Counted from the first letter of the stretch, positions 21,319 to 32,497 are shown. The stretch: 33,285 nt of DNA from Actinobacteria bacterium OK074 (GCA_001298575.1 LJCV01000316.1:1-33285); one strand, 5' to 3'. The notes: generated by a model not told the origin, from the letters alone. Program-made: numbers and translations.

Positions 21319-22695
21319 ATGAGCAAGCCGCTGAAGCAGATCCATCTGGCCGCGCACTTCCCGGGCGTCAACAACACCACCGTGTGGAGCGACCCCAAGG
21401 CCGGCAGCCACATCGAGTTCAGCTCCTTCACCCACTTCGCGCAGACCGCCGAACGCGCCAAGTTCGACTTCCTGTTCCTCGCCGAAGGGCTGCGCCTGCG
21501 CGAACAGGACGGCAAGATCTACGACCTGGACGTCGTCGGCCGCCCCGACACCTTCACCATCCTGGCCGCGCTCGCCGCCGTCACCGAACACCTCGGCCTG
21601 ACCGGCACCATCAACTCCACCTTCAACGAACCGTACGAGGTGGCCCGCCAGTTCGCGAGCCTCGACCACCTCTCGGACGGGCGCTCCGCGTGGAACGTCG
21701 TCACGTCCTGGGACGCCTTCACCGGCGAGAACTTCCGCCGCGGCGGCTTCCTGCCGCAGTCGGAACGCTACTCGCGGGCCAAGGAGTTCCTGGCCACGAC
21801 GCACGAACTCCTCGACTCCTGGCACGGCGACGAGATCCTGGCCGACAAGGCGAGCGGCACCTTCCTCAGCGACGCCAAGGCCGGGGCCTTCGTCCACCGA
21901 GGCCAGCACTTCGACATAGAGGGGCAGTTCAACGTCCCCCGGTCCCCGCAGGGCCGCCCGGTGATCTTCCAGGCGGGCGACTCCGACGAGGGCCGCGAGT
22001 TCGCCGCGGCCGACGCGGACGCCATCTTCAGCCGCTACAGCACCCTCGACGAGGGCCGGGCGTTCTACACGGACGTCAAGAACCGCCTCGCCAAGTACGG
22101 CCGCGGGCACGACCAGTTGCTGATCCTGCCTGCCGCGACCTTCGTCCTCGGCGACACCGACGCGGAGGCCGAGGAGATCGCCCACGAGGTGCGCCGCCAG
22201 CAGGTCAGCGGCGCCACGGCCATCAAGCACCTGGAATTCGTCTGGAACCGCGACCTCTCCGGGTACGACCCCGACGGCCCCCTGCCCGACGTCGACCCGG
22301 ACGTCGGCGAAAGCCACATCTCCAAGGGTCGCGCCCAAGTCCGCATGTACCGGGACCCGTTGGCCACCGCCCGGGAATGGCGCGAGCAGGCCGCCGCCAA
22401 CAACTGGTCGATCCGCGACCTGGTCATCGAGACCGGCAGCCGCCAGGCGTTCGTCGGCTCCCCGGCCACCGTCGCCGAGACCATCAACGACTTCGTCCAG
22501 GCCGACGCCTCCGACGGCTTCATCCTCGTCCCGCACATCACCCCCGGCGGCCTCGACTCCTTCGCCGACACCGTCGTCCCCCTGCTCCAGGAACGCGGGG
22601 TCTTCCGCGAGGACTACACCGGCCCCACGCTCCGCGACCACCTGGGCCTGGCCCACCCGGACGCGGAACCCAAGGCCCGCCGGGCGGCGTCGTAA
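21319..22695 (+). CDS. NtaA/SnaA/DmoA-type FMN-dependent monooxygenase (458 aa)
   Basis: A second luciferase-family oxygenase, of the long NtaA/SnaA/DszA/DmoA subgroup. It shows IHLAAHFPGVNNTTVWSDP, FDFLFLAEGLRLRE, TILAALAAVTEHLGLTGTINSTFNEPYEVARQFASLDHLSDGRSAWNVVTS (flavin-binding part split over several motifs), QAGDSDEGREFAA and, near the C-terminus, ADASDGFILVPHITPGGLDSFADTVVPLLQERG. Length is typical (430-470). These enzymes cleave C-S or C-N bonds of compounds such as dimethyl sulfide, dibenzothiophene sulfone or aminopolycarboxylates. The sulfur setting supports an organosulfur substrate. GGAGGGA precedes the ATG. It is convergent with the next gene, with only 4 nt between stop codons. 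Confidence 0.92.
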   Translation: MSKPLKQIHLAAHFPGVNNTTVWSDPKAGSHIEFSSFTHFAQTAERAKFDFLFLAEGLRLREQDGKIYDLDVVGRPDTFTILAALAAVTEHLGLTGTINSTFNEPYEVARQFASLDHLSDGRSAWNVVTSWDAFTGENFRRGGFLPQSERYSRAKEFLATTHELLDSWHGDEILADKASGTFLSDAKAGAFVHRGQHFDIEGQFNVPRSPQGRPVIFQAGDSDEGREFAAADADAIFSRYSTLDEGRAFYTDVKNRLAKYGRGHDQLLILPAATFVLGDTDAEAEEIAHEVRRQQVSGATAIKHLEFVWNRDLSGYDPDGPLPDVDPDVGESHISKGRAQVRMYRDPLATAREWREQAAANNWSIRDLVIETGSRQAFVGSPATVAETINDFVQADASDGFILVPHITPGGLDSFADTVVPLLQERGVFREDYTGPTLRDHLGLAHPDAEPKARRAAS

Positions 22696-22699
22696 CGGC

Positions 22700-23068
22700 T
22701 CACTCCGGCCAGTCCAGCTGGTCCACGGGAGTGCCCGCCGAGCGGCCGTACGCGACCGCCTCGGCGCGTCCGGCCGCGTCGCCGCGCCGGTAGCGGAACA
22801 CCTTCCCGGCGAAGACGACCACGCGCTCGTCGCCGTCCGTGAAGTCGGAGTACCAGCCGTACTCCGGCTCCAGCGCGGCGGCGAGCGCGTCCGCGACGGC
22901 GGCGGCGTCCCGCGCCGCGAAGGTGAACTCGACGAACGTCCACACGGACGGCTGCCCGTCGGCCGTACCCGCGACGGCGACCCGCCTGACCGAGCGGCCG
23001 CGCAGCCCCGCCGGCTCGAACACCGCTCCGGCGCGCAGACTCTCGCCGATGACGTATCCGTTGATCAC
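22700..23068 (-). CDS. Small uncharacterised protein (122 aa)
   Basis: I do not recognise this protein. The start is set at GTG 23068, preceded by GGAG at 8 nt; an upstream in-frame GTG (23089) gives a longer form with no better signal. It begins INGYVIGESLRAGAVF, has a central TFVEFTFAARDAAAVADALAAALEPEYGWYSDF region with alternating strands and helices, then VVVFAGKVFRYRRGD, and ends QLDWPE. It is soluble with no signal peptide. It lies behind the icd terminator, convergent with the monooxygenase. GC skew and codon use look like a genuine gene. Confidence 0.75.
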   Translation of the reverse strand: MINGYVIGESLRAGAVFEPAGLRGRSVRRVAVAGTADGQPSVWTFVEFTFAARDAAAVADALAAALEPEYGWYSDFTDGDERVVVFAGKVFRYRRGDAAGRAEAVAYGRSAGTPVDQLDWPE

Positions 23069-23092
23069 TGGGCCCACTCCCGTCCACACACA

Positions 23093-23134
23093 CGGCCGCC
23101 CTGGCCGGATCCGAGGATCCGGCCAGGGCGGCCG
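23093..23134 (-). terminator. Very long perfect hairpin after icd
   Basis: Arms of 20 nt (23093-23112 and 23115-23134) are exact complements with only 2 nt between them, so the tip will open to a slightly larger loop. It lies 19 nt past the icd stop codon. It is the strongest hairpin of the window and would terminate from either side. Confidence 0.88.
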
Positions 23135-23153
23135 CAGGACAACCCTGTCGGTG

Positions 23154-25373
<2,220 letters not shown>

Positions 25374-25408
25374 CGGTGCTCCGCTCCACGTCTGCAACAT
25401 TGCTCGAC

Positions 25409-25426
25409 ATCAAGATATCTCGTGAT
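25409..25426. promoter_or_regulatory. AT-rich near-palindrome upstream of icd
   Basis: An 18-bp AT-rich block, atcaagatatctcgtgat, lies 36 nt upstream of the icd start, with the palindrome agatatct at its centre (25413-25420). Such AT content is rare in this DNA. It may be a promoter element or a site for a TCA-cycle regulator. The rest of the icd/peptidase divergent gap (25374-25584) holds no gene. Confidence 0.35.
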
Positions 25427-25584
25427 GGGCCCCGGCTCGACAGCGGTACCGCAGTGGTGGAGGACACGTGAAGACGCCGCTCCCCCGAGCAACCCCCGAC
25501 ACCCCTCTCGGGATCATTCACGGTGACCCCACAGGAACCGAAGGCCGCCCCCCACCCGCGGCCACCCGAGTGAGAGCCCCCCCC

Positions 25585-27156
25585 ATGAGATATCGCACCC
25601 GAGTGACGGCCCCCGCGACCGCCCTGCTGGGGACGGCGGTGGCGCTCGCCACCGGCCCCTCGGCAGTGGCCGCGGGCAGCGAGAACACCTCCGAAACCGC
25701 CGCCACCCCTGGCGCCGAGACCGTCGGCGACCCCGTCTTCCCGGCCCTCGGCAACGGCGGCTACCGCGTCCGGTCGTACCACCTCGCCTTCTCCTACGAC
25801 AGCGACACCCGCCTGGTCGACGCCACCGCGACCCTCACCGTGGACACCCTCCAGCACCTCTCCCGGCTCTCCCTGGACTGCCTGGGCCTGGACATCGGGG
25901 CCGTACGGGTCAACGGCAGGGACGCGCCCTACGAACTCGTCGACGAGAAGCTCCGCATCACACCGCAGGCGCCGCTGACGGCGGACCGCCGGGCCGTGAT
26001 CCAGGTCGAGTACGGCGCCGATCCCGCCGCCTCGCTCCCGCACACCGGATGGGTCGTCACCGAGGACGGCTTCGCGCTGGCGGGCCAGCCGAACTCGGCG
26101 CACACCGTCTTCCCCTGCAACGACCACCCCTCCGACAAGGCCCTCTTCAGCTTCGAGATCACCGTCCCGGACGGCCTGACCGGCGTCGCGAACGGCCTTC
26201 CGACCGGCGTCGTCCGGCGCGCGGGCCGCACGACCTTCGCGTACCGCTCCCGGTTCCCGCTGGCCACGGAACTCGCGCAGATCACCGTCGGCGACTACAC
26301 GATCAGATACCGGCAGGGACCGCACGGCCTCGGCCTGCGCGACGTCGTCCCCACCGCCCGCGCCGAGGCCCTCGAACCCGCCCTCGCGCTCACCCCGGGC
26401 CTCATGGAGTGGCTGGAACCCAGGCTCGGCGCCTTCCCGTTCGAGACGTACGGGCTGCTGCCGTGCAACTCCGACGACGCCAATGCCTTCGGGTTCACCG
26501 GCCTGGAGACACAGACCCTCACCCTGTACAAGCCGAACTTCCTCCTGCAGAAGGAGAACCTGATCGGCTCGCACATGATGCACGAGCTGACCCACTCCTG
26601 GTTCGGCAACATGGTCTCCCCGGCGACCTGGGCGGACCTGTGGATCAACGAGGGCCACGCGGACTACTACGGCCTGCTGTACCGCTACGAGCGCGGCTGG
26701 ACCGACTCCCTCGGCTACAGCACGTTCGAGGACCGCATGAAGTACACGTACGGGCTCGGCGACCAGTGGCGCGAGAGCTCGGGCCCGGTGGCGGCACCGA
26801 ACGCCACCGACCTCTTCGACAACCAGCGCTACACGGGCGGCGTCCTCGTCCTGTACGCGCTGCGCCAGACCGTCGGCGAGGACGTCTTCCACCGGATCGA
26901 GCGGACCTTCCTCGACCGCCACCGGGGCGGTTCGGCCGCCACGGACGACTACATCGCCGTCGCGTCAGAGCTTTCCGGCCAGGACCTGTCCGGGTTCCTG
27001 AAGGACTGGCTGTACGGCACGAAGACGCCCCGGATGCCGGGCCACCCCGACTGGACGGTGACCCCGGTGACGAAGTCGTCCGTGCCGAACAGCCTGACCG
27101 CCGAGCCGCGCGAGGACCGCGTCCGGTACGGCGACGAGGCGTCCGGGACGCTGTGA
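25585..27156 (+). CDS. Secreted M1-family zinc metallopeptidase (523 aa)
   Basis: Predicted extracellular aminopeptidase-like enzyme. A signal peptide covers about residues 1-31 (TALLGTAVALATGPSAVAAG). An M1 N-terminal beta domain runs to about residue 240. The catalytic part has GLETQ at 306-310 (position of the substrate-anchoring GxMEN), the zinc motif HELTH at 333-337 and the third ligand Glu356 in NEGHAD. It is short next to the 850-residue classical aminopeptidase N because the large C-terminal helical domain is missing; two-domain forms are common in streptomycetes. The ATG at 25585 was chosen because it starts the signal peptide and follows GAGAG; upstream codons to GTG 25468 look non-coding. 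Convergent with the channel gene. Confidence 0.92.
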   Translation: MRYRTRVTAPATALLGTAVALATGPSAVAAGSENTSETAATPGAETVGDPVFPALGNGGYRVRSYHLAFSYDSDTRLVDATATLTVDTLQHLSRLSLDCLGLDIGAVRVNGRDAPYELVDEKLRITPQAPLTADRRAVIQVEYGADPAASLPHTGWVVTEDGFALAGQPNSAHTVFPCNDHPSDKALFSFEITVPDGLTGVANGLPTGVVRRAGRTTFAYRSRFPLATELAQITVGDYTIRYRQGPHGLGLRDVVPTARAEALEPALALTPGLMEWLEPRLGAFPFETYGLLPCNSDDANAFGFTGLETQTLTLYKPNFLLQKENLIGSHMMHELTHSWFGNMVSPATWADLWINEGHADYYGLLYRYERGWTDSLGYSTFEDRMKYTYGLGDQWRESSGPVAAPNATDLFDNQRYTGGVLVLYALRQTVGEDVFHRIERTFLDRHRGGSAATDDYIAVASELSGQDLSGFLKDWLYGTKTPRMPGHPDWTVTPVTKSSVPNSLTAEPREDRVRYGDEASGTL

Positions 27157-27161
27157 ACCGG

Positions 27162-27188
27162 GCCGGCCCGTTCGGAACCGGGGCCGGC
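27162..27188. terminator. Bidirectional hairpin between convergent genes
   Basis: gccggccc (27162-27169) pairs with gggccggc (27181-27188) across an 11-nt loop. It begins 6 nt past the peptidase stop, and its right arm touches the stop codon of the convergent channel gene. Confidence 0.6.
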
Positions 27189-28300
27189 TACTTGTCGAGC
27201 AGGGCGGAGGAGGACGCTCCGTCCTGCCGGCCCGGCTCCTCCTCGCCCGCGCGCTGCTGCGGGATGGCGAACGAACCCGCCTGGAGCGCGACCGTCCGCG
27301 TGGGCGCCGGGATCCGGATGCCCTCCGCGCGGAACCGCCGGTGCAGGCGTTTGATGAACTCGTGCTTGATCCGGTACTGGTCGCTGAACTCGCCGACGCC
27401 CAGGATCACCGTGAAGTCGATCCGCGAGTCGCCGAACGTGTGGAAACGGACGGCCGGTTCGTGCTCGGGCACGGCCCCGGTGATCTCCGTCATGATCTCG
27501 GCCACGACCTCCATGGTGACCTTCTCCACGTGCTCCAGATCGCTCTCGTAGCCGACGCCGACCTGCACCAGGACCGTCAACTGCTGCTCGGGACGCATGT
27601 AGTTGGTCATGTTGGTGCCCGCGAGCTGCCCGTTGGGGATGATGACCAGGTTGTTGGAGAGCTGACGCACGGTCGTCTGGCGCCAGTTGATGTCCTCGAC
27701 GTACCCCTCCTCGCCGCTGCTGAGCCGGATGTAGTCGCCGGGCTGCACGGACTTCGAGGCGAGGATGTGGATGCCCGCGAAGAGGTTGGCGAGGGTGTCC
27801 TGAAGGGCCAGCGCCACCGCGAGGCCGCCCACGCCCAGCGCGGTGAGCAGCGGCGCTATCGAGATGCCCAACGTCTGGAGCACGATCAGGAACCCGATCG
27901 CGAGCACCACGACCCGGATGATGTTGGCGAAGATCGTGGCCGATCCGGCGACCCCCGACCGGGCCTGTGTGAACGTCCGGACGAGACCGGTGATCACCCG
28001 GGCCGCGGACACCGTGGTGACCGCGATGAGCAGCACGGTCAGTGCCTGGTTGACGTTGTGCTGCACGGTCCGGGTCAGCGGCAGCGCCGCCGCGGCCACC
28101 GCCGTACCGCCCGCGACCGCGGCCCAGGGCAGCACGGCCCGCAGCGCGTGCACCAGCACGTCGTCGCCGCTCCAGCGGGTGCGGTCGGCGTGCCGGCCCA
28201 GCCAGCGCAGCAGCATGCGGGAGAGGAAGGCCGCCAGCAGCCCCGAGGCCAGGGCGATGCCCGCGACGAGCAGGTCGTCGGCGGTCAGATCCCGGTTCAC
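27188..28300 (-). CDS. Mechanosensitive ion channel, MscS family (370 aa)
   Basis: Membrane channel that opens under membrane tension to release solutes on hypo-osmotic shock. About four or five hydrophobic helices cover residues 10-30, 50-75, 86-105 and 124-145. The pore-lining helix then lies around 150-182 (LLTALGVGGLAVALALQDTLANLFAG), followed by the MscS beta domain (VQPGDYI, GYVEDINWRQTTVRQLSNN, IIPNGQL). A cytosolic alpha/beta domain and a hydrophilic tail with EEEPGRQDG complete it. The length is larger than E. coli MscS (286) because of extra N-terminal helices. Start ATG 28300 follows GGAGGTGA. It stands alone on the minus strand. Confidence 0.94.
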   Translation of the reverse strand: MNRDLTADDLLVAGIALASGLLAAFLSRMLLRWLGRHADRTRWSGDDVLVHALRAVLPWAAVAGGTAVAAAALPLTRTVQHNVNQALTVLLIAVTTVSAARVITGLVRTFTQARSGVAGSATIFANIIRVVVLAIGFLIVLQTLGISIAPLLTALGVGGLAVALALQDTLANLFAGIHILASKSVQPGDYIRLSSGEEGYVEDINWRQTTVRQLSNNLVIIPNGQLAGTNMTNYMRPEQQLTVLVQVGVGYESDLEHVEKVTMEVVAEIMTEITGAVPEHEPAVRFHTFGDSRIDFTVILGVGEFSDQYRIKHEFIKRLHRRFRAEGIRIPAPTRTVALQAGSFAIPQQRAGEEEPGRQDGASSSALLDK

Positions 28301-28527
28301 CGGTCACCTCCGGGGAGAAGATCTGCGGCGGGACTCGCCACGGACGGCCGGATGCGCGCTGTTGTCACTTGCCACCTGCTCGAACTGTTTCGGATGCACG
28401 ACCGCGCCCCCGATCCCGCACTGCTGTACGGGAGTTGGCGCGACCGTTCATCCTGCCGTATCCGGGCGCGCCCCCGTGACCGGGCCGCGGGGAACCCGCC
28501 ACGGGGCGCCGGTGCCCAGGGCGCGGC

Positions 28528-29517
28528 TCAGATCACCTTCAGCCGGACCAGGGCCCCCAGGGTCAGCGCCCCCGGCAGCAGCGGCAGCCACACCGTGATG
28601 ATCCGGTACGCGAGCACCACCGCCGTGGCCACCGCCACCGGGCCGCCCGCCGCGACGAGGGCGACGACCAGCGCGGCCTCCACCGAACCCATGCCGCCGG
28701 GCACCGGGACCAGGGCCACCGCGACCGTCGCCGCCAGATACGCGACCGCCGTGTGCACGGGCGGCACCGGCAGGTTCAGTGCCTGCCCCACCGCGGCGAG
28801 CCCGGCGGCCTGGAGCACGGGGAAGGCCAGCGAACCGCCCCACAGGGCGAGCGCGCGGGCCGGCCGGGCGTGCACCGAGCGGGCCTCACCGAACGCCGTG
28901 CCGAGGAACGAGCCCACCGCCGTACGCAGCCGCCGTACCAGCAGGACGACGGCGAGCGCGAGGACCAGGGCGCCCGCCACCGCGGCCAGCAGCGGGCCCA
29001 GCGCGTCGGGCGGCACGAGCGCGCCGGAGCTGAGGGCGCCGGGGAAGGCCAGCAGCAGCGCGACGAGCAGACCGACGCGGGTGACCGACTCGGCCAGCAG
29101 GTACAGGGCGAGCGCGGCCGAGGAGCGGGCCAGCGGGATCCCGCACACCGTCATGAACCGGAGGTTGACCGCGCTCGCGCCCAGGCCGGTGGGCAGCAGG
29201 TGGTTGGCGGTGCCCGCGGCGAACTGGGTGGCGAGCAGCCGTCGGGCCGGGAGCCGTTCGACGACCGCGCCCTGACGGGTGACGGCCGCGGCGACCCAGG
29301 TCAGACAGGTCGCGGCGACGGCGGCCAGCAGCCAGGGCCACTCGGCCGACCTGAGCCGGCCGACGCCGTCCAGGAGGACCGACCGGTGCCGGAGGGCCAT
29401 CACGAGGACGAGGAGGAGGGGAAGAAGGCACAGGAGGTGGCGGAGCGGTACGCGTCGGCCTGTGCGCCGGGGGAGGGGCTGCTGCGGCAGCAGCTGGGGG
29501 ACGTTGAGCGCTGTCAC
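28528..29517 (-). CDS. YbhN/LPG-synthase-TM-domain family membrane protein (329 aa)
   Basis: Polytopic membrane protein of the lysylphosphatidylglycerol synthase transmembrane / UPF0104 family, thought to act in lipid or lipid-linked handling; the precise role is unknown. About eight hydrophobic segments are visible. Family motifs are ATQFAAGTANHLLPTGLGASAVNLRFM and, near the C-terminus, VALVPVPGGMGSVEAALV, with AYRIITVWLPLLPGAL as the last helix. The start is uncertain. I use GTG 29517, just before PQLLPQQPLPRR, because the 70 codons further upstream (to ATG 29727) are low-complexity and look non-coding; none has a clear ribosome binding site. Confidence 0.85.
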   Translation of the reverse strand: MTALNVPQLLPQQPLPRRTGRRVPLRHLLCLLPLLLVLVMALRHRSVLLDGVGRLRSAEWPWLLAAVAATCLTWVAAAVTRQGAVVERLPARRLLATQFAAGTANHLLPTGLGASAVNLRFMTVCGIPLARSSAALALYLLAESVTRVGLLVALLLAFPGALSSGALVPPDALGPLLAAVAGALVLALAVVLLVRRLRTAVGSFLGTAFGEARSVHARPARALALWGGSLAFPVLQAAGLAAVGQALNLPVPPVHTAVAYLAATVAVALVPVPGGMGSVEAALVVALVAAGGPVAVATAVVLAYRIITVWLPLLPGALTLGALVRLKVI

Positions 29518-29826
29518 AGTGGAAGAGGCTTTCCACGCCGGACCAACGTCAGGTTGCGGGCGCGCGGACGGCCGCTGACAGCCTTCACAAGGCCCGGGGG
29601 CCGACCGGTGGGAATGAGGGGACTCGGGGGGTGACTGCTGGGTGCCCGAAGTGCCCGAGGCTGTGCGGCGCTCGCCGGTCGCGTTCATCACATCTACCGG
29701 TACGGGCGCACCGGCCGGTGCGCTCAACCCGGCCTGCGGCGGCCTCGCCGGTACTGGCCGTGTCCACGGCGGTCCGCCCGGAGATGATCCGGGCGGACCG
29801 GCGGAATCGATCCCGCGCGCTACGTC
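29518..29826. other. Intergenic stretch without a supported gene
   Basis: About 300 bases between the YbhN-type gene and the cold-shock gene. Apart from the hairpin at 29770-29800 I see no gene or recognisable site. It may contain an extended N-terminus of the membrane protein. Confidence 0.5.
29770..29800 (-). terminator. Terminator after the cold-shock gene
   Basis: A perfect 12-bp stem (cggtccgcccgg and its complement, arms 29770-29781 and 29789-29800) with a 7-nt loop begins 26 nt past the stop of the cold-shock gene. Confidence 0.78.
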
Positions 29827-30267
29827 TCAGCCCTCGGTCCAGCCGTGGTTCTTGGAGAACTGCAGCAGACCCCGGCGGACGTGCACGATCTGCTCGCCGG
29901 TCAGCGACGGCGCCGCCGACAGCAGCACCTCCGTGACCTCCTGCACGTACTCCTCCGCGGTGAGGACGTCGCACAGCGAGTCGTCGTCACCACCGCTCTG
30001 CCGGGCCACGGACGCAACCGGTGCCCTGCTGCCGGGGGCCGCCGGAACCGGCGGGACCTCGGCACCTTCCGCGAGGCGGACGGCCGACGCCTTCAGCCCG
30101 CGGTCGCCCTCCTCGATCTCGAACTCGACAGCCAGACCCGAGCGCAGATAGTGCTCGGGAATCAGCAGATCGTTCACGTGCAGGAAGACGTCCTCCCCGC
30201 CGTGATCGGGAGCGATGAATCCGTACCCTCGCACACCGTCGAACCGCACCACACGACCGGCAACCAT
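29827..30267 (-). CDS. Cold-shock-domain protein with C-terminal extension (146 aa)
   Basis: Residues 1-66 form a cold-shock domain, which binds single-stranded RNA or DNA. RNP1-like GYGFIAP is at 14-20 and RNP2-like DVFLHV at 26-31. Unlike the 65-70 residue CspA proteins it continues through a Pro/Ala linker (70-95) to a helical domain of about 45 residues: LTAEEYVQEVTEVLL, LTGEQIVHVRRGLLQF and the end SKNHGWTEG. The extension is of unknown function. The start at ATG 30267 fits the start of the cold-shock domain; an in-frame upstream ATG would add 16 residues. Flanked by hairpins, it appears to be a single-gene unit. Confidence 0.9.
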   Translation of the reverse strand: MVAGRVVRFDGVRGYGFIAPDHGGEDVFLHVNDLLIPEHYLRSGLAVEFEIEEGDRGLKASAVRLAEGAEVPPVPAAPGSRAPVASVARQSGGDDDSLCDVLTAEEYVQEVTEVLLSAAPSLTGEQIVHVRRGLLQFSKNHGWTEG

Positions 30268-30420
30268 GCCAGCAACCCCCAGACCACCGGGCCCCTTGCC
30301 CGGACACACCCCCATGGTGCAGAAGAAGGATCACTCCAGTCCAGCCCGGACGCCCCGAACGTGTCCCTGAATTTCCCGGAGAGGCATGTCAGGGTCGTCC
30401 GGAGCGATGTCCGGGGAGGC

Positions 30421-30449
30421 GTCCGGCGGTGGGAATCCCACCGCCGGAC
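30421..30449 (-). terminator. Terminator after htpG
   Basis: A perfect inverted repeat (30421-30434 with 30436-30449), effectively a 13-bp stem with an AAT loop, lies 38 nt past the htpG stop. It is a strong hairpin without a T tract. Confidence 0.82.
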
Positions 30450-30487
30450 GCCCGGTTGCCCACGGCCCTACGACCCGGCCCTTACGG

Positions 30488-32407
30488 CTACAGCGTGCGC
30501 TCCAGGCGGTCCGCGAGGAGCCTGGTGAAGTGCGCCGGGTCGTCCAGGCGGCTGCCCTCCGCGAGCAGCGCCATGCCGTGCAGGAGTTCGGCCAGACCGG
30601 CGAGGTCCGGCGCGGACGCGTCCTCGGCATGGGCCCGGCGCAGCCCCTCGACGAGGGCGTGCCCGGGGTTGAGCTCCAGGATGCGCTTGCTCTCCGGCAG
30701 GTCCTGGCCCATGGCGCGGTACATGTCGCGCAGCGCCGGGGTCACGTCACCGGTGTCGGAGACGACACAGGCAGGCGAGACGGTGAGCCGGGACGACAGC
30801 CGCACCTCCTTGACCTTGTCGCCGAGCTGCTCGCCCAGCCAGCCCAGCAGAGCGGCGAACTCCTCCTGCCGTGCCTGGTCCTGCTCCTCGTCGTCCCCGG
30901 TGCCGAGGTCGGCCTCGCCCTTGGCGACCGACCGCAGCTGCTTGCCCTGCACGTCGGGCACCGCGTCGACCCACAGCTCGTCGACCGGGTCGGTGAGGAT
31001 CAGCACCTCGAAGCCCTTGTCGCGGAACGCCTCCATGTGCGGCGAACTCTCGACGGCCTCCCGGGAGCGCCCCGTCATGTAGAAGACGTGCTCCTGGCCC
31101 TCCGGCATGCGCTCGACGTACTCCTGGAGCGTGGTCTGCGCCTCCGGGTCGTGCGTACTGGCGAACGAGCAGGCCGCGAGGATCGCGTCGCGGTTGTCGG
31201 GGTCGTCGAGCAGCCCCTCCTTCACGACCCGCCCGAACTCCCGCCAGAAGGTCGCGTACGTCTCCGCCCTGTTGACGCGCATGTCCTTGAGGGCGGCGAG
31301 GACCTTCTTTGCCAGCCGGCGGCGCATCAGCTGGATCTGCCGGTCCTGCTGGAGGATCTCGCGCGAGACGTTGAGCGAGAGGTCCCGGGCGTCGACGACC
31401 CCCTTGACGAAGCGCAGGTAGCCCGGGAGCAGCGCCTCGCAGTCCTCCATGATCAGGACGCGCTTCACGTACAGCTGGACCCCGCGCGCGGACTCCTGGG
31501 AGAAGAAGCCGAGCGGCGGGTGCGAGGGCAGGAACAGCAGTGCCTGGTACTCGAAGGTGCCCTCGGCGTGCAGCTGGATGATGTCCAGCGGGTCGGCCCA
31601 GTCGTGGCTGATGTGCTTGTACAGCTCGTGGTACTCGGCGTCGGAGACCTCGCTCCGGGACCGGGCCCACAGGGCCTTCATGGAGTTGAGCGTCTCCGGC
31701 TCCGCCGGGCTCTCGTCCGCCTCGGTACCGTCCTCGCCGTCGGCGCTGTCCGTCACCTCCGTGGCCATGCGGATCGGCCACGTGATGAAGTCCGAGTACC
31801 GCTTGACGATCTCCCGGATCTTCCACGGCGAGGTGTAGTCGAAGACCTTGTCCTCGGTGTCCACCGGCTTGAGCCGCAAGGTGACGGACGTGCCCTGGGG
31901 CGCGTCGTCGACCGTCTCGATGGTGTACGTGCCCTCGCCGCTGGAGACCCAGCGGGTGCCCTTGTCCTCGCCGGCCCGCCGGGTCAGCAGGGTGACCTCG
32001 TCGGCCACCATGAACCCGGAGTAGAAGCCGACGCCGAACTGCCCGATGAGGCCCTCGGCGGTGCCCGCGTTCTCGGCCTCCTTGAGCTGCTGGAGGAACT
32101 CGGCGGTGCCCGATTTGGCGATGGTGCCGATGAGTTGCACGACCTCGTCGTGCGACATCCCGACGCCGTTGTCGCGCACGGTCAGCGTCCGCGCCTCTTT
32201 GTCCGCCTCCAGTGCGATGTGCAGATCGGAGACGTCGGCGCCGAGCGTGTCGTCGCGCAGGGCCTCGATGCGGAGCTTGTCGAGCGCGTCCGAGGCGTTG
32301 GAGATGAGTTCCCGCAGGAACACGTCCTTGTTCGAATAGATCGAATGGATCATCATCTGGAGGAGCTGACGCGCCTCTACCTGGAACTCGAACGTCTGAG
32401 TCGGCAT
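30488..32407 (-). CDS. htpG: Molecular chaperone HtpG (Hsp90 family, 639 aa)
   Basis: ATP-dependent chaperone of the Hsp90 family. The N-terminal GHKL ATPase domain shows ELISNASDALDKLR with Glu33 and Asn37, DNGVGM at 79-84 and GQFGVGFYSGFM from 122. The middle domain carries GVQLYVKRVLIMEDCEALLP and the catalytic arginine region LNVSREILQQD. The C-terminal dimerisation domain ends RLERTL. The length is normal for bacterial HtpG. I start at ATG 32407 (MPTQTFEFQVEARQLL), preceded by GAGGGA; the nine extra upstream codons in the open frame are not family-like. It is probably monocistronic, with its own promoter and terminator. Confidence 0.97.
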   Translation of the reverse strand: MPTQTFEFQVEARQLLQMMIHSIYSNKDVFLRELISNASDALDKLRIEALRDDTLGADVSDLHIALEADKEARTLTVRDNGVGMSHDEVVQLIGTIAKSGTAEFLQQLKEAENAGTAEGLIGQFGVGFYSGFMVADEVTLLTRRAGEDKGTRWVSSGEGTYTIETVDDAPQGTSVTLRLKPVDTEDKVFDYTSPWKIREIVKRYSDFITWPIRMATEVTDSADGEDGTEADESPAEPETLNSMKALWARSRSEVSDAEYHELYKHISHDWADPLDIIQLHAEGTFEYQALLFLPSHPPLGFFSQESARGVQLYVKRVLIMEDCEALLPGYLRFVKGVVDARDLSLNVSREILQQDRQIQLMRRRLAKKVLAALKDMRVNRAETYATFWREFGRVVKEGLLDDPDNRDAILAACSFASTHDPEAQTTLQEYVERMPEGQEHVFYMTGRSREAVESSPHMEAFRDKGFEVLILTDPVDELWVDAVPDVQGKQLRSVAKGEADLGTGDDEEQDQARQEEFAALLGWLGEQLGDKVKEVRLSSRLTVSPACVVSDTGDVTPALRDMYRAMGQDLPESKRILELNPGHALVEGLRRAHAEDASAPDLAGLAELLHGMALLAEGSRLDDPAHFTRLLADRLERTL

Positions 32408-32497
32408 GGTCGTGAATTCCCTCACCCGTGTCACTCGTTGACGGGAGCCGGAGGCCGCCCCGCGGCCCGCCGCCTCCCCAGCGTGTCTGACCTGGTC

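Noticed and set aside
19774..22656. Minus-strand 960-codon ORF
   Set aside because: Antisense to both monooxygenase genes; no recognisable motif and shadow-type composition.
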